NCBI RefSeq assembly: GCF_016921195.1
Contig: NZ_JAFGYF010000011.1
Span: forward strand, 55,067 to 119,066
Reading direction: 5' to 3'
DNA from: Cellulosimicrobium cellulans
Lineage (GTDB): Bacteria > Actinomycetota > Actinomycetes > Actinomycetales > Cellulomonadaceae
Length of the DNA stretch: 64,000 nucleotides
Made by a program: the position numbers and the translations under genes. The notes below the pieces were generated by a model, which was not told the origin of the DNA, searched no databases, and worked only from the letters and a program-made list of their open reading frames with translations. This document shows, one piece after another, positions 9,526 to 19,407 of the stretch (position 1 is its first letter; every line of letters starts with the position of its first letter).

Positions 9526-9900
9526 TCAGCGGGCCTTCTTCTTGCCGGCCACGGTGCGCTTCGGTCCCTTGCGCGTGCGCGCGTTGGTCTTGGTGCGCTG
9601 GCCGCGCACGGGCAGGCCGCGGCGGTGACGCAGGCCCTGGTAGGTGCCGATCTCGACCTTGCGGCGGATGTCGGCGGCCACCTCACGACGGAGGTCACCC
9701 TCGAGCTTGTAGTTGCCCTCGAGGTAGTCGCGGAGCGCGACGAGCTCGGCGTCGCCGAGGTCCTTCACGCGCGCGTCCGGGCTGATGCCGGTCGCGGCCA
9801 GCGTCTGCTGGGCGCGGGTACGGCCGACGCCGTAGATGTAGGTGAGCGCGACCTCGAGCCGCTTGTCGCGGGGGAGGTCGACGCCGATGAGACGTGCCAT
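9526..9900 (-). CDS. rpsM: 30S ribosomal protein S13
   Basis: S13 is in the small-subunit head and contacts the P-site tRNA and bridge B1. The start [20 protein letters not shown] is chosen by family alignment; 14 upstream in-frame codons are non-conserved. The family blocks [12 protein letters not shown] and [16 protein letters not shown] are present. It is 124 residues and ends in a basic tail. Confidence 0.98.
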   Translation of the reverse strand: MARLIGVDLPRDKRLEVALTYIYGVGRTRAQQTLAATGISPDARVKDLGDAELVALRDYLEGNYKLEGDLRREVAADIRRKVEIGTYQGLRHRRGLPVRGQRTKTNARTRKGPKRTVAGKKKAR

Positions 9901-10137
9901 GTGCCTTTCGGCTCCTCGTTCTTCGTCGGAGGTCTGTCGCACCGCCCTCCCACGGGGAGCTCCGTGGGCCCCGGCCTCCGAGCCGGGGGTTCCCCTGCCT
10001 GTGGCGTTCTCCTCCCGGACTCGTGTCCGGTGTGCCGAGCAGGTTCGTGGTGGTGCGCTGGTGGCCGACCGTCGTCGTGACGGGCGGCCCGGTGACCGTG
10101 GCCCCGGAGGACCGTCACCTGTGGCGCAGGCGCGGGC

Positions 10138-10251
10138 TCAGCCCTGGCGCTGCTTGTGCCGCAGGTTGTCGCAGATCACCATGACGCGACCGTGCCGGCG
10201 GATCACCTTGCACTTGTCGCAGATCTTCTTGACGCTGGGCTTGACCTTCAT
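10138..10251 (-). CDS. rpmJ: 50S ribosomal protein L36
   Basis: This is a 37-residue protein, [20 protein letters not shown], with the C-C-C-H zinc ribbon (CDKC...C...H) of the zinc-binding L36 type. It lies between infA and rpsM, its usual position. A 237-nt gap separates it from rpsM; I saw only weak hairpin potential there. Confidence 0.96.
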   Translation of the reverse strand: MKVKPSVKKICDKCKVIRRHGRVMVICDNLRHKQRQG

Positions 10252-10346
10252 CTTCGTTCCCTCAGTGGTGCCCCGCTCCGGGCGCGACCGACGAGCGGCC
10301 CCGGTGACCGGGTGGCGTGGCGGGTGAGTGGGTGGACGCGTGGCGA

Positions 10347-10568
10347 CTACTTGTAGCGGTAGACGATCCGGCCGCGGGACAGGTCGTACGGGCTCAGCTC
10401 GACCACGACCCGGTCCTCGGGGAGGATCCGGATGTAGTGCTGGCGCATCTTGCCCGAGATGTGCGCGAGGACCTTGTGACCGTTGGCCAGCTCCACGCGG
10501 AACATCGCGTTCGGCAGGGCCTCGACCACGCTGCCCTCGATCTCGATGACACCGTCCTTCTTTGCCAT
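10347..10568 (-). CDS. infA: translation initiation factor IF-1
   Basis: IF-1 blocks the 30S A site during initiation. The 73-residue OB-fold protein, [20 protein letters not shown], has the standard [20 protein letters not shown] and RIVYRYK blocks. It is followed at 95 nt by rpmJ. Confidence 0.98.
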   Translation of the reverse strand: MAKKDGVIEIEGSVVEALPNAMFRVELANGHKVLAHISGKMRQHYIRILPEDRVVVELSPYDLSRGRIVYRYK

Positions 10569-10733
10569 GTCCTCCGCTAACTCTCGTCTGAACTGCTAGG
10601 ACTCCCGCGCACGCCCGACCCGAGGGTCGTCCGATCGTGGGAGGTGCGTGGAGCCGCGTGCGGAGGCCGGTCGCCCGGGTCCCGAGGGACGGGGGCCGGT
10701 TGAACGACGTGCACGGACTACACCCGACGGACC

Positions 10734-10763
10734 ATCCTACGGCATCCGGCAAGGGAGGCGAAA
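10734..10763 (-). promoter_or_regulatory. candidate infA promoter
   Basis: On the minus strand, TTTCGC (10758-10763), an 18-bp spacer and TAGGAT (10734-10739) form a sigma70-like promoter in the 274-nt gap between map and infA. It would give a leader of about 160 nt. The -35 match is weak. Confidence 0.42.
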
Positions 10764-10842
10764 CCGTGACGGGCGTCCAGGGTCGTGCGACGCGTCACTC
10801 CCCCGCCGCTCTGGGCCGGGCGGCGCTGGAGCGCGACGGCGG

Positions 10843-11679
10843 TCAGGCGGCGAGCGGCGTGACGCGCACGCCGAGCTCCGCGAGCTCGGCCGCTCCGCCG
10901 TCGGGCGACGTGAGGACCCAGATGCCGTCCTCGAGGATCGCGACGCTGTGCTCCCAGTGGGCCGCGCGCGCACCGTCGTCGGTCACGACCGTCCAGTCGT
11001 CCTCGCAGACCTCGGTGAACCGGTCGCCGAGGGTCACCATCGGCTCGATCGCCAGGCACATGCCCGGCCGCAGCCGCGGTCCCTTCTCACGCGTGCGGTA
11101 GTTCGGGACGTCCGGCGGCTGGTGCATGGCCGAGCCGATCCCGTGGCCGACGTAGTCCTCGACGATCCCGTAGGCGACGCCGTCCGCCTCCCCCGAGGCC
11201 TGGACCGAGTCCTCGATCGCGGCGCCCACGTCGACGAGCCGCTCGCTCGTCGCGAGCGCGGCGATGCCCGCCCACATCGCACGGCGCGTAGCCTCGACGA
11301 GCGCCTCGTCCCGAGGATCGCCCTCACCGAGGACGAACGACACGGCGGAGTCGCCGTGCCAGCCGTCCACGATCGCCCCGCAGTCGACGGAGACGACGTC
11401 CCCCGGGCGCAGCTCGCGCGGGCCGGGGATGCCGTGCACGACCTCGTCGTTCACGGACACGCACAACGACGCCGGGTAGCCCTCGTACCCGAGGAACGAC
11501 GGCGTCGCGCCCGCGTCCGCGATCACCGCCGCGGCGAGCGCATCGAGGTCCGCGGTCGTCATGCCCGGACGCACCGTCTCGCGGACCGTCGAGAGCGCCC
11601 GCGCGACCACGAGGCCGGCGCTGCGCATGGACCGGACCTGGTCGTGCGTCTTGTACTCGATGCGTTCGCGACCGAACAC
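10843..11679 (-). CDS. map: methionine aminopeptidase, type I
   Basis: Map removes the initiator methionine from nascent proteins. The five metal ligands of the pita-bread fold can be seen: D in SVDCGA, D in GDSAV, H in GHGIG, E in AIEPM and E in WEHSVA. At 278 residues it is close to the usual type I length, with no SH3-like extension. It starts GTG, 34 nt after adk, and belongs to the secY-adk-map unit. Confidence 0.96.
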   Translation of the reverse strand: MFGRERIEYKTHDQVRSMRSAGLVVARALSTVRETVRPGMTTADLDALAAAVIADAGATPSFLGYEGYPASLCVSVNDEVVHGIPGPRELRPGDVVSVDCGAIVDGWHGDSAVSFVLGEGDPRDEALVEATRRAMWAGIAALATSERLVDVGAAIEDSVQASGEADGVAYGIVEDYVGHGIGSAMHQPPDVPNYRTREKGPRLRPGMCLAIEPMVTLGDRFTEVCEDDWTVVTDDGARAAHWEHSVAILEDGIWVLTSPDGGAAELAELGVRVTPLAA

Positions 11680-11713
11680 CGTGCTGCTCTCCAGACCTGC
11701 GGACGAACCGCGC

Positions 11714-12325
11714 TCAGCCGACGAGCGTGGTCAGCGCCGCGACGATGCGCTCGGTGATCTCGTCGACCTCGCCGATGCCGTCGACGCGGACGAGCAGACC
11801 GCGCTCGTCGTAGGCGGACGTGAGGGGCGCCGTCTGCTCGGCGTAGATGTCGAGGCGGCGGGCGATGGCCTCCTCCGTGTCGTCCTCGCGTCCCTCGATC
11901 TCGGCGCGCTTCGCGAGGCGGGCGAGGAGCTCGTCGCGGTCCGCCGTGAGCTCCACGACGCCGTCGAGCGCGACGCCCAGGTCGGCGAGGATCGCGTCGA
12001 GCTCGACGACCTGGGCCGCGTTGCGCGGGTAGCCGTCGAGGATGAACCCCTGCACCGCGTCGTCCTGGGCGAGGCGGTCGCGCACCATCGCGTTCGTCAC
12101 CGAGTCGGGCACCAGGTCGCCCTTCGCGGTGTACTCCTGCGCGAGCCGACCGAGCTCCGTGCCGCCCTTGATGTTCGCCCGGAAGATGTCGCCGGTCGAG
12201 ATCGCGGGGATGGAGAGCTGCTCGGCGAGCCGGGCGGCCTGCGTCCCCTTGCCGGCGCCCTGCGGGCCCATGATGACGAGGCGCGCGGGACGCGCGGCGG
12301 ACTGGCCGTCGGTGGCGTTGCTCAA
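11714..12325 (-). CDS. adk: adenylate kinase
   Basis: Adk interconverts ATP + AMP and 2 ADP. The P-loop is MGPQGAGKGTQ, the AMP-binding region is STGDIFRANI and DGYPRNAAQ, and the lid is short (RLAKRAEIEGREDD...) as in mycobacterial Adk, without the zinc finger of long forms. I place the start at TTG overlapping the secY stop (TTGA), with GAAGGG 8 nt upstream. This gives 203 residues, 15-20 more at the N-terminus than usual, so a later GTG start is possible. Confidence 0.93.
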   Translation of the reverse strand: MSNATDGQSAARPARLVIMGPQGAGKGTQAARLAEQLSIPAISTGDIFRANIKGGTELGRLAQEYTAKGDLVPDSVTNAMVRDRLAQDDAVQGFILDGYPRNAAQVVELDAILADLGVALDGVVELTADRDELLARLAKRAEIEGREDDTEEAIARRLDIYAEQTAPLTSAYDERGLLVRVDGIGEVDEITERIVAALTTLVG

Positions 12326-13620
12326 CGGAGGAACCCTTCGTAGTGGCGCTGCTGCAGCTGGGAGTTGATCTGCTTGACCGTCTCCAGGCCGACGCCGACG
12401 ACGATGATGATCGAGGAGCCACCGAACGGGATGTTGGTGCTCACGCCGAGCCCGATGAGGACCAGCGTCGGCAGCAGGGCGACGAGCGCGAGGTAGATGG
12501 AGCCCGCTGAGGTGATGCGGGTGATGACGTAGTCGAGGTACTCGGCGGTCGGGCGGCCGGCGCGGATGCCGGGGATGAAGCCGCCGTACTTCTTCATGTT
12601 GTCCGCGACCTCGTCCGGGTTGAACGTGATCGACGTGTAGAAGAAGCAGAAGAACAGGATCATCAGCACGTACAGCACGATGTGCAGCGGCGCTGCCGGG
12701 TCGGCGAGGTTCGTGCTGACCCAGATCACCCAGTCGGCGCTCTGGTCGCCGAACTGGGCGACGAGCCCCGGGACCGCGAGCAGCGAGGCCGCGAAGATCA
12801 CCGGGATGACGCCGGCCATGTTGATCTTGATCGGGATGTAGGTGCTCGAGCCGCCGTACATGCGGCGCCCGACCATGCGCTTGGCGTACTGGACCGGCAC
12901 GCGGCGCTGCGACTGCTCGACGAACACGACCAGGCCGATGACGACCACGATCACCGCGATCATGATGATGAAGTTCGTCGCGCCGTTGGCGCCACCGGCG
13001 ATCGACCAGAGCGCGGTCGGGAAGCTCGCGGCGATCGACGTGAAGATGAGCAGGGACATGCCGTTGCCCACGCCGCGCTCGGTGATGAGCTCGCCGAGCC
13101 ACATGATGAGGCCGGTGCCCGCGGTCATCGTGATGACCATGAGCGCCATCGTGACGAAGCTGCCGTCGGGGATGACGTCGACCGAGCAACCCTGGAAGAG
13201 CAGGCCGTTGCGCGCCGTCGTGATGACAGTGGTCGACTGGAGGATGGCGAGCGCGATCGTCAGGTACCGCGTGTACTGCGTCAGCTTCGCCTGGCCCGAC
13301 TGGCCCTCCTTGTGGAGCGCCTCGAAGCGAGGGATCACGACGCGCAGCAGCTGGACGATGATGCTCGCGGTGATGTACGGCATGATGCCGAGCGCGAAGA
13401 TCGACAGCTGGAGCAGTGCGCCGCCGCTGAAGAGGTTGACGAGGCCGAGCAGGTCGTTGCCGTCGGCGGTCTCCGCGATGCACTGCTGGACGTTGGGGTA
13501 GTCCACACCCGGCGTGGGGATGAACGACCCCACCCGGAAGATCGCCATGATCGCGATCGTGAACAGCAGCTTGCGCCGCAGGTCGGGCGTCCGGAAAGCC
13601 CGGGCGAATGCGCTGAGCAC
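12322..13620 (-). CDS. secY: protein translocase subunit SecY
   Basis: SecY is the channel of the Sec translocon in the cytoplasmic membrane. The 432-residue protein opens MLSAFARAFRTPDLRRKLLF and has about ten transmembrane helices. PTPGVDY follows helix 1, and the loop GQSGQAKLTQYTRY precedes helix 4. The start is GTG after AGGAGG. It overlaps adk by 4 nt. It heads its own unit, since a strong hairpin separates it from rplO. Confidence 0.98.
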   Translation of the reverse strand: MLSAFARAFRTPDLRRKLLFTIAIMAIFRVGSFIPTPGVDYPNVQQCIAETADGNDLLGLVNLFSGGALLQLSIFALGIMPYITASIIVQLLRVVIPRFEALHKEGQSGQAKLTQYTRYLTIALAILQSTTVITTARNGLLFQGCSVDVIPDGSFVTMALMVITMTAGTGLIMWLGELITERGVGNGMSLLIFTSIAASFPTALWSIAGGANGATNFIIMIAVIVVVIGLVVFVEQSQRRVPVQYAKRMVGRRMYGGSSTYIPIKINMAGVIPVIFAASLLAVPGLVAQFGDQSADWVIWVSTNLADPAAPLHIVLYVLMILFFCFFYTSITFNPDEVADNMKKYGGFIPGIRAGRPTAEYLDYVITRITSAGSIYLALVALLPTLVLIGLGVSTNIPFGGSSIIIVVGVGLETVKQINSQLQQRHYEGFLR

Positions 13621-13880
13621 CTATCCTCCTGGCCCGCCGAGGCGGGATGTCGTGTCGCCGGGAGGCCCGGCGAGGTGTGACGCACGGCACCGGCGCCAAG
13701 AGGCACCCTAGCCGTAGCGCCGCGTCGAACGGCAAGTCGGTCCCGACGGCCGGACGGACCGGCCGCGGACCTGCGAGTGACGGCGGTCACCCCGGGGTGC
13801 GGGAAGACAACCGTCGGAGAGTCTAACCGTGGCGCGCTGCCGGACGGACCACGGGTCGTGCGGGAGGACCTCCCCAGACG

Positions 13881-13922
13881 CGGACAGGGCCGACGGCGCG
13901 AGCGCGCCATCGGCCCTGTCCG
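13881..13922 (-). terminator. terminator after rplO (end of spc operon)
   Basis: This is a 20-nt stem, CGGACAGGGCCGACGGCGCG with one mismatch in its complement, starting 5 nt beyond the rplO stop. It ends the spc operon. The rest of the 307-nt rplO-secY gap (13621-13880) must hold the secY promoter. I see only a weak candidate (TTGCCG, 19 bp, TAGGGT, minus strand near 13700). Confidence 0.8.
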
Positions 13923-13927
13923 GGGTG

Positions 13928-14479
13928 TCAGTCCTCCGAGACCGAACCGCCGGCCGCGAGGATCTTCTCGCGGGCCGAGCCCGAGAGGGCGTCGACCGCG
14001 ACCTCGAGCTTGACGGTGATCTCGCCCGTGCCGAGCACCTTGACGAGCTGGCCCTTGCGGACCGCGCCCTTCGCGACGAGGTCCTCGACGGTGACCTGGC
14101 CACCCTCGGGGTACAGCGCCGCGAGCTTGTCCAGGTTCACGACCTGGTACTCGGTGCGGAACGGGTTCTTGAAGCCGCGCAGCTTCGGGAGGCGCATGTG
14201 CAGAGGCATCTGCCCACCCTCGAAGCGCTCGGGAACCTGGTAACGAGCCTTCGTACCCTTGGTACCGCGGCCCGCCGTCTTACCCTTCGACGCCTCACCA
14301 CGACCCACGCGGGTCTTGGCCTTCTTGGCGCCGGGAGCCGGACGCAGGTGGTGGACCTTGAGCGTGCCGCCGGCACCCTCGGTCTGCGCGGACTGCTCGG
14401 CCTTCGCCGGAGCGGACGCCTTCGCAGCAGCCTTCTTCTTCGGAGCCTCGGCGGTCTCCTTGGTGGCCTTCTCAGCCAT
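13928..14479 (-). CDS. rplO: 50S ribosomal protein L15 with N-terminal extension
   Basis: L15 binds 23S rRNA late in assembly. The core starts near residue 40 ([20 protein letters not shown]) and includes [30 protein letters not shown] and [10 protein letters not shown]. The first 40 residues are an Ala/Lys/Glu-rich extension absent from E. coli L15. I take ATG (MAEKATKE) as start because GGAGG lies 10 nt upstream; it sits 2 nt after the rpmD stop. The protein is 183 residues. Confidence 0.96.
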   Translation of the reverse strand: MAEKATKETAEAPKKKAAAKASAPAKAEQSAQTEGAGGTLKVHHLRPAPGAKKAKTRVGRGEASKGKTAGRGTKGTKARYQVPERFEGGQMPLHMRLPKLRGFKNPFRTEYQVVNLDKLAALYPEGGQVTVEDLVAKGAVRKGQLVKVLGTGEITVKLEVAVDALSGSAREKILAAGGSVSED

Positions 14480-14481
14480 GG

Positions 14482-14664
14482 TCACTCGACCTCCTCAACG
14501 GTGACGAGGTGCGCCACCGTCGCGACCATGCCGCGGATCTCCGGGCGGTCCTCCTTCACGGCGGTGTCGCCGATCCGCTTGAGGCCCAGAGTGCGCAGCG
14601 TGTCGCGCTGGTTCTGCTTGCCGCCGATGGCGGACTTCGTCTGGGTCACCTTGAGCCTGGCCAT
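14482..14664 (-). CDS. rpmD: 50S ribosomal protein L30
   Basis: This is a 60-residue protein, [20 protein letters not shown], with the family block [20 protein letters not shown]. The ATG overlaps the rpsE stop (ATGA), implying translational coupling. Confidence 0.97.
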   Translation of the reverse strand: MARLKVTQTKSAIGGKQNQRDTLRTLGLKRIGDTAVKEDRPEIRGMVATVAHLVTVEEVE

Positions 14665-15320
14665 CAGGCGTTCACCCCCGCAGCACGGGCACGCAGGAGC
14701 GCGGCCGGGGCCACGTCCTCGAGCGGGAGACCACGGCGCGCGGCGACAGCCTCGGGCTGCTCCAGGTTGCGCAGGGCCTCGACGGTCGCGTGCACGATGT
14801 TGATCGCGTTGGACGAGCCGAGCGACTTGCTCAGCACGTCGTGGATGCCCGCGCACTCCAGCACGGCGCGCACCGGACCACCGGCGATCACACCGGTACC
14901 GGGAGCGGCCGGACGGAGGAAGACGACGCCGGCGGCGGCCTCACCCTGGATGGGGTGCGGGATGGTGCCCTGGATGCGCGGGACCTTGAAGAAGTTCTTC
15001 TTGGCCTCCTCGACACCCTTGGCGATCGCCGCGGGCACCTCCTTCGCCTTGCCGTAGCCGACACCGACGGTGCCGTCGCCGTCGCCCACCACGACCAGCG
15101 CGGTGAAGCTGAAGCGACGGCCGCCCTTGACGACCTTGGCGACGCGGTTGATGGTGACGACGCGCTCGACGAAGGCGTTCTTCTCGGCTGCGTCGCCACG
15201 GCGACCGTCGCGACGGTCACCACGACGGTCGTCGCGGCGCCCCCCGCGCGCGTTCTGGTCGCTCGACTCGTTGGCGGCACCCGTGGGGGCGCCGGTGTTG
15301 CTGCGCTGCCCTGCAGCCAT
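14664..15320 (-). CDS. rpsE: 30S ribosomal protein S5 with charged N-terminal extension
   Basis: S5 helps control decoding accuracy and mRNA unwinding at the entry channel. The core has [38 protein letters not shown] and [12 protein letters not shown]. The first 45 residues are rich in Gly, Arg and Asp ([18 protein letters not shown]), an extension common in actinobacteria. It starts ATG (MAAGQRS). It is 218 residues compared with 167 in E. coli. Confidence 0.97.
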   Translation of the reverse strand: MAAGQRSNTGAPTGAANESSDQNARGGRRDDRRGDRRDGRRGDAAEKNAFVERVVTINRVAKVVKGGRRFSFTALVVVGDGDGTVGVGYGKAKEVPAAIAKGVEEAKKNFFKVPRIQGTIPHPIQGEAAAGVVFLRPAAPGTGVIAGGPVRAVLECAGIHDVLSKSLGSSNAINIVHATVEALRNLEQPEAVAARRGLPLEDVAPAALLRARAAGVNA

Positions 15321-15360
15321 CAGAGAATCCTTTGCTTCCGTGTGGGGATGGTCGGCGTCG

Positions 15361-15732
15361 TCACAGGGACAGACCGCCCTCGCGGGCGCCGTCGGCGACC
15401 GCAGCGACCCGACCGTGGTACTTGTTGCCGCCACGGTCGAAGACGACCGCGTCGACGCCCTTGGCCTTCGCACGCTCGGCGACGAGCTCGCCGACCTTGC
15501 GGGCCTTGGCGCTCTTGTCGCCGTCGAGCGCACGCAGGTCCGCCTCGAGCGACGAGGCCGACGCGAGCGTCTGACCGATCGAGTCGTCCACGACCTGGGC
15601 CGTGATGTGGCGCGTGGAGCGCGTCACCACGAGGCGCGGACGAGCGGCGGTCCCCTTGATCTTCTTGCGCAGGCGCAGGTGGCGGCGCTGACGCGCGACG
15701 GCCTTGCCCTTGCCGAGAACCTTCAGAGCCAT
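15361..15732 (-). CDS. rplR: 50S ribosomal protein L18
   Basis: L18 binds 5S rRNA together with L5 and L25. The 123-residue protein has an arginine-rich N-terminus, then [20 protein letters not shown] and the conserved C-terminal block [20 protein letters not shown]. It starts 2 nt after the rplF stop. Confidence 0.97.
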   Translation of the reverse strand: MALKVLGKGKAVARQRRHLRLRKKIKGTAARPRLVVTRSTRHITAQVVDDSIGQTLASASSLEADLRALDGDKSAKARKVGELVAERAKAKGVDAVVFDRGGNKYHGRVAAVADGAREGGLSL

Positions 15733-15734
15733 CG

Positions 15735-16271
15735 TTACTTACCAGCCTTTCCGACCTTGCGGCGGACGACCTCGCCGGCGTAACGCACACCCTTGCCCTT
15801 GTACGGCTCGGGCTTGCGGATCTTGCGGATGTTCGCTGCGACCTCGCCGACCTGCTGCTTGTCGATGCCGGAGACCGAGAACTTCGTCGGGCTCTCGACC
15901 GCGAACGTGATGCCCGCGGGCGGCGTCACGACGACCGGGTGGCTGAAGCCGAGGGCGAACTCGAGGTCCGAGCCCTTGGCCGTCACGCGGTAACCGGTGC
16001 CGACGATCTCGAGCTTCTTCTCGTAGCCCTGCGTCACGCCCTCGACGATGTTCGCCAGGAGGGTGCGCGTGAGGCCGTGCAGCGCGCGGGACTCGCGCTC
16101 GTCGTCCGGGCGCGACACCACGAGGGTGCCGTCCTCCTGGGCGACCTGGATGGGGGCGGGCACGTTGTGCTCGAGCGAGCCCTTGGGGCCCTTCACGGTC
16201 ACGAGCGCGCCGCTGATGGTGACGTCCACTCCGGCGGGAACCGGAACGGGGATCTTGCCGATTCGAGACAT
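15735..16271 (-). CDS. rplF: 50S ribosomal protein L6
   Basis: L6 lies near the sarcin-ricin loop and the factor-binding site. The 178-residue protein has two repeated domains: [20 protein letters not shown] with [10 protein letters not shown], and a second ending [20 protein letters not shown]. The start is ATG, 19 nt after rpsH. Confidence 0.98.
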   Translation of the reverse strand: MSRIGKIPVPVPAGVDVTISGALVTVKGPKGSLEHNVPAPIQVAQEDGTLVVSRPDDERESRALHGLTRTLLANIVEGVTQGYEKKLEIVGTGYRVTAKGSDLEFALGFSHPVVVTPPAGITFAVESPTKFSVSGIDKQQVGEVAANIRKIRKPEPYKGKGVRYAGEVVRRKVGKAGK

Positions 16272-16290
16272 GGCGTATCTCCTTTCCGGG

Positions 16291-16689
16291 TTACCAGACG
16301 TAGGCGAGGACTTCGCCGCCCACGCCCTTCGTGGCGGCCTGCTTGTCGGTGAGCAGGCCGGAGGACGTGGACAGGATCGCCACGCCCAGGCCGCCGAGAA
16401 CCTTCGGCAGCTCGGTGGACTTGACGTACTTGCGCAGGCCCGGCTTGGACACGCGGCGCACGCCGGCGAGGCTGCGCTCACGGTTCGGGCCGAACTTCAG
16501 CTGGATGGTGAGGTTCTTGCCCACCGTCGCGTCCTCGACGCTCCAGCCGGAGATGTAGCCCTCGGCCTGGAGGATCTCGGCAATGTGCGACTTCAGCTTC
16601 GAGTACGGCATGGTCACCGTCTCGTGGTAAGCCGAGTTCGCGTTCCGCAGACGCGTCAGCATGTCTGCGATCGGGTCGGTCATCGTCAT
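16291..16689 (-). CDS. rpsH: 30S ribosomal protein S8
   Basis: S8 binds the central domain of 16S rRNA, and in E. coli represses the spc operon. The 132-residue protein starts [20 protein letters not shown] and ends with the family block [20 protein letters not shown]. An internal ATG two codons on (MTDPIADM) is an alternative start. Confidence 0.98.
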   Translation of the reverse strand: MTMTDPIADMLTRLRNANSAYHETVTMPYSKLKSHIAEILQAEGYISGWSVEDATVGKNLTIQLKFGPNRERSLAGVRRVSKPGLRKYVKSTELPKVLGGLGVAILSTSSGLLTDKQAATKGVGGEVLAYVW

Positions 16690-16771
16690 CGGGCTCTAGC
16701 CCTTCCTCGACGTGGTATCCGGGCGGAGGCGCGCCGTGCGGCGCGCTCCGCCAGGACCTACGACGTAGTTG

Positions 16772-16957
16772 TTACCAGCTGCTCTTGGTGACGCCCGGGA
16801 GCTCACCACGGTGGGCCATCTCGCGCACGCAGATGCGGCACAGGCCGAACTTGCGGTACACCGAGTGCGGGCGACCGCACTTCTGGCACCGGGTGTAGGC
16901 GCGGACCGCGAACTTGGGCTTGGCGGCCGCCTTGTTGATCAGGGCCTTCTTCGCCAT
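16772..16957 (-). CDS. rpsN: 30S ribosomal protein S14, zinc type (type Z)
   Basis: This is a 61-residue S14 with intact zinc ligands, CQKC and CRIC, so it is the zinc-binding form rather than the longer cysteine-free form made under zinc starvation. The start is ATG ([16 protein letters not shown]), 1 nt after rplE. Confidence 0.97.
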   Translation of the reverse strand: MAKKALINKAAAKPKFAVRAYTRCQKCGRPHSVYRKFGLCRICVREMAHRGELPGVTKSSW

Positions 16958-16958
16958 G

Positions 16959-17528
16959 TCAGTTCTCCTTGAAGGGGAAGCCGAGACGGCGCAGCAGGGA
17001 GCGGCCCTCGTCATCGGTCGTCGCCGTGGTCACGATCGTGATGTCCATACCGCGGACACGGTCGATCTTGTCCTGGTCGATCTCGTGGAACATCGACTGC
17101 TCCGTGAGGCCGAACGTGTAGTTGCCGTGCCCGTCGAACTGCTTGGGCGACAGGCCGCGGAAGTCGCGGATACGCGGCAGGGCGATCGACAGGAGGCGGT
17201 CCAGGAACTCCCACATGCGGTCGCCGCGCAGCGTGACGTGCGCGCCGATCGGCATGCCCTCGCGCAGCTTGAACTGCGCGATGGACTTGCGGGCCTTGGT
17301 CACCTGCGGCTTCTGGCCGGTGATCGCGGACAGGTCGCGGATGGCGCCCTCGATGAGCTTCGAGTCCTTGGCGGCGTCACCGACACCCATGTTCACGACG
17401 ATCTTCGTGACGCGGGCGACCTGGTTGACGTTCTCGTGCCCGAACTCCTCGCGCAGACCGGCGACGATCTCGTCACGGTAGCGCTGCTTCAGACGGGGCA
17501 CCTCGGGGGCGACGATCTCGGTGCTCAT
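16959..17528 (-). CDS. rplE: 50S ribosomal protein L5
   Basis: L5 binds 5S rRNA and contacts P-site tRNA. The 189-residue protein has [45 protein letters not shown] and the C-terminal [20 protein letters not shown] block. Its ATG overlaps the rplX stop. Confidence 0.98.
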   Translation of the reverse strand: MSTEIVAPEVPRLKQRYRDEIVAGLREEFGHENVNQVARVTKIVVNMGVGDAAKDSKLIEGAIRDLSAITGQKPQVTKARKSIAQFKLREGMPIGAHVTLRGDRMWEFLDRLLSIALPRIRDFRGLSPKQFDGHGNYTFGLTEQSMFHEIDQDKIDRVRGMDITIVTTATTDDEGRSLLRRLGFPFKEN

Positions 17529-17869
17529 CAGATGTCCTTCCCGGAGCGCTTCGCGACACGCACGCGCACGGTGCGCTTGCGGCCGTCACGCTCGACCTCT
17601 TCGGTGCGGTACCCGACTCGGGTGCCCTTCTTGGTCTCCGGGTCGACGACCATCACGTTGCTGATGTGGATCGGGGCCTCGACGGTCTCGATCCCACCGG
17701 TCCGCGTGCCGCGCTGCGACTGGCCGACCTTGGTGTGCTTCGTGACGCGCTGGACGCCCTCGACGATGACGCGGTCACGGTCGGTGAGCACCTCGAGGAC
17801 GCGGCCCTGCTTGCCCTTGTCCTTGCCGGCGATGACGACGACGAGGTCGCCCTTCTTGATCTTGGCCAT
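17528..17869 (-). CDS. rplX: 50S ribosomal protein L24
   Basis: L24 initiates large-subunit assembly and sits at the tunnel exit. The 113-residue protein has the N-terminal KOW motif ([19 protein letters not shown]) and [20 protein letters not shown]. It overlaps rplE by 1 nt and follows rplN after 2 nt. Confidence 0.98.
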   Translation of the reverse strand: MAKIKKGDLVVVIAGKDKGKQGRVLEVLTDRDRVIVEGVQRVTKHTKVGQSQRGTRTGGIETVEAPIHISNVMVVDPETKKGTRVGYRTEEVERDGRKRTVRVRVAKRSGKDI

Positions 17870-17871
17870 GG

Positions 17872-18240
17872 TCAGAGCACCTCCGGAGCCAGCGAGATGA
17901 TCTTCATGAACCGCTTGTCGCGCAGCTCGCGCCCGACCGGGCCGAAGATGCGCGTCCCGCGCGGCTCGCCGTCGTTCTTGAGGATCACGGCGGCGTTCTC
18001 GTCGAACTTGATGTAGGAACCGTCCGGACGACGGCGCTCCTTGGCGGTGCGGACGACGACGGCCTTGACCACGTCGCCCTTCTTCACGTTGCCGCCCGGG
18101 ATCGCGTCCTTGACGGTTGCGACGATGACGTCGCCGATTCCGGCGTAGCGACGGCCCGAGCCACCGAGAACACGGATGCAGAGGATCTCCTTGGCACCCG
18201 TGTTGTCGGCGACACGAAGTCGCGACTCCTGCTGGATCAT
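17872..18240 (-). CDS. rplN: 50S ribosomal protein L14
   Basis: L14 forms bridge B8 and binds the silencing factor RsfS. The 122-residue protein starts [20 protein letters not shown] and has the standard [20 protein letters not shown] block. It is the first gene of the spc operon; the 206-nt gap upstream carries two hairpins. Confidence 0.98.
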   Translation of the reverse strand: MIQQESRLRVADNTGAKEILCIRVLGGSGRRYAGIGDVIVATVKDAIPGGNVKKGDVVKAVVVRTAKERRRPDGSYIKFDENAAVILKNDGEPRGTRIFGPVGRELRDKRFMKIISLAPEVL

Positions 18241-18376
18241 GTAATGAACTCCTGTCGTCGAGCCGGTTCTCGCGCGAGGCGAGCCTTGCCGAACGGATAG
18301 CTGTCAGTGCCGGGTCCCTCGCGGGTGAACCGGCCAGGACCGGGCGGTGGACCCGCCCGACCTGTCCTCACTGGTT

Positions 18377-18441
18377 GCCGCACCGCGGTGCGGCACGAGA
18401 GCGGTCGTGACGAGCGAGCCGGGGCCCGCCCGTCACGACCG
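18377..18441 (-). terminator. hairpin pair at the S10/spc operon boundary
   Basis: Two structures lie between rpsQ and rplN. The first after the rpsQ stop has arms 18402-18412 and 18431-18441 (CGGTCGTGACG, 11 nt). The second is a perfect 18-nt palindrome at 18377-18394 (GCCGCACC-GC-GGTGCGGC type). They probably end or attenuate S10-operon transcription and may leave a regulated spc leader for rplN. Confidence 0.6.
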
Positions 18442-18446
18442 GTGGA

Positions 18447-18737
18447 TCACTTGGCCTTCTCGAGGATCTCCGCGAGGCGCCACCGCTTGGTCGCGGACAG
18501 CGGGCGGGTCTCCATGATGAGCACCAGGTCGCCCACGCCGGCAGAGTTCTGCTCGTCGTGCGCCTTGACCTTGCTCGTGCGGCGGATGACCTTGCCGTAG
18601 AGCGGGTGCTTGACCCGGTCCTCGACCTCGACCACCACGGTCTTGTCCATCTTGTCGCTCACGACGTAGCCGCGGCGCGTCTTGCGGTTCGCGCGCTCCT
18701 CGGCCGCCTCGGGCGCGTTCGTTGCGTTCTCGCTCAT
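18447..18737 (-). CDS. rpsQ: 30S ribosomal protein S17
   Basis: S17 is an OB-fold primary binder of the 16S 5' domain. The conserved part is [20 protein letters not shown] through [15 protein letters not shown] to [14 protein letters not shown] start at ATG (MSENATNAP), with GAGG 5 nt upstream; a GTG five codons earlier overlaps the rpmC stop and is the alternative. It is 96 residues with a short acidic N-terminus. Confidence 0.96.
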   Translation of the reverse strand: MSENATNAPEAAEERANRKTRRGYVVSDKMDKTVVVEVEDRVKHPLYGKVIRRTSKVKAHDEQNSAGVGDLVLIMETRPLSATKRWRLAEILEKAK

Positions 18738-18748
18738 TCCAGCCTCAC

Positions 18749-18985
18749 TCACTCGGCACTCGGCGCGGTACGGATGCCGAGCTCGCGCTCACGCAGGATC
18801 GTGTAGATCCGCGCGATGTCGCGGCGGACGGCCTTGAGGCGCCCGTGGCTCTCCAGCTGGCCGGTGGCCGACTGGAAGCGGAGGTTGAAGAGCTCCTCCT
18901 TGACCTTCTTGAGCTCGGCGACGAGCGTCTCGTCGTCCATGGCGTCGAGGTCGACGGGGGCGAGCCCCTTCGTTCCGATTGCCAT
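18749..18985 (-). CDS. rpmC: 50S ribosomal protein L29
   Basis: L29 lies beside L23 at the tunnel exit. The 78-residue two-helix protein, [20 protein letters not shown], includes the signature [20 protein letters not shown]. Its ATG overlaps the rplP stop. Confidence 0.97.
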   Translation of the reverse strand: MAIGTKGLAPVDLDAMDDETLVAELKKVKEELFNLRFQSATGQLESHGRLKAVRRDIARIYTILRERELGIRTAPSAE

Positions 18986-19404
18986 CAGTTGCCACCACCC
19001 TCGCGCACCACGAAACGGCACTTCATCGGGAGCTTGTGGATCGCGCGGCGCATCGCCTCGCGAGCCAGGTCCTCCGGGACACCGGCCAGCTCGAAGACGA
19101 TCCGGCCGGGCTTGACATTGGCGACCCACCACTCGGGCGAACCCTTACCGGAACCCATGCGGGTCTCGGCAGGCTTCTTGGTCAGGGGACGGTCCGGGTA
19201 GATGTTGATCCAGACCTTGCCGCCACGCTTGATGTGACGGGTCATCGCGATACGAGCAGCCTCGATCTGGCGGTTCGTGACGTACGCCGGCTCGAGAGCC
19301 TGGATGCCGTACTCGCCGAACGCGATCTGCGTGCCACCCTTCGCCGCGCCGGAGCGCGACGGGTGGTGCTGCTTGCGGTGCTTGAGCCTGCGCGGGATCA
19401 GCAT
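18985..19404 (-). CDS. rplP: 50S ribosomal protein L16
   Basis: L16 organises the A-site finger region and the peptidyl transferase centre. The 139-residue protein, [20 protein letters not shown], contains [20 protein letters not shown] and the [20 protein letters not shown] loop. The sequence is normal. Confidence 0.98.
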   Translation of the reverse strand: MLIPRRLKHRKQHHPSRSGAAKGGTQIAFGEYGIQALEPAYVTNRQIEAARIAMTRHIKRGGKVWINIYPDRPLTKKPAETRMGSGKGSPEWWVANVKPGRIVFELAGVPEDLAREAMRRAIHKLPMKCRFVVREGGGN

Positions 19405-19407
19405 GAC

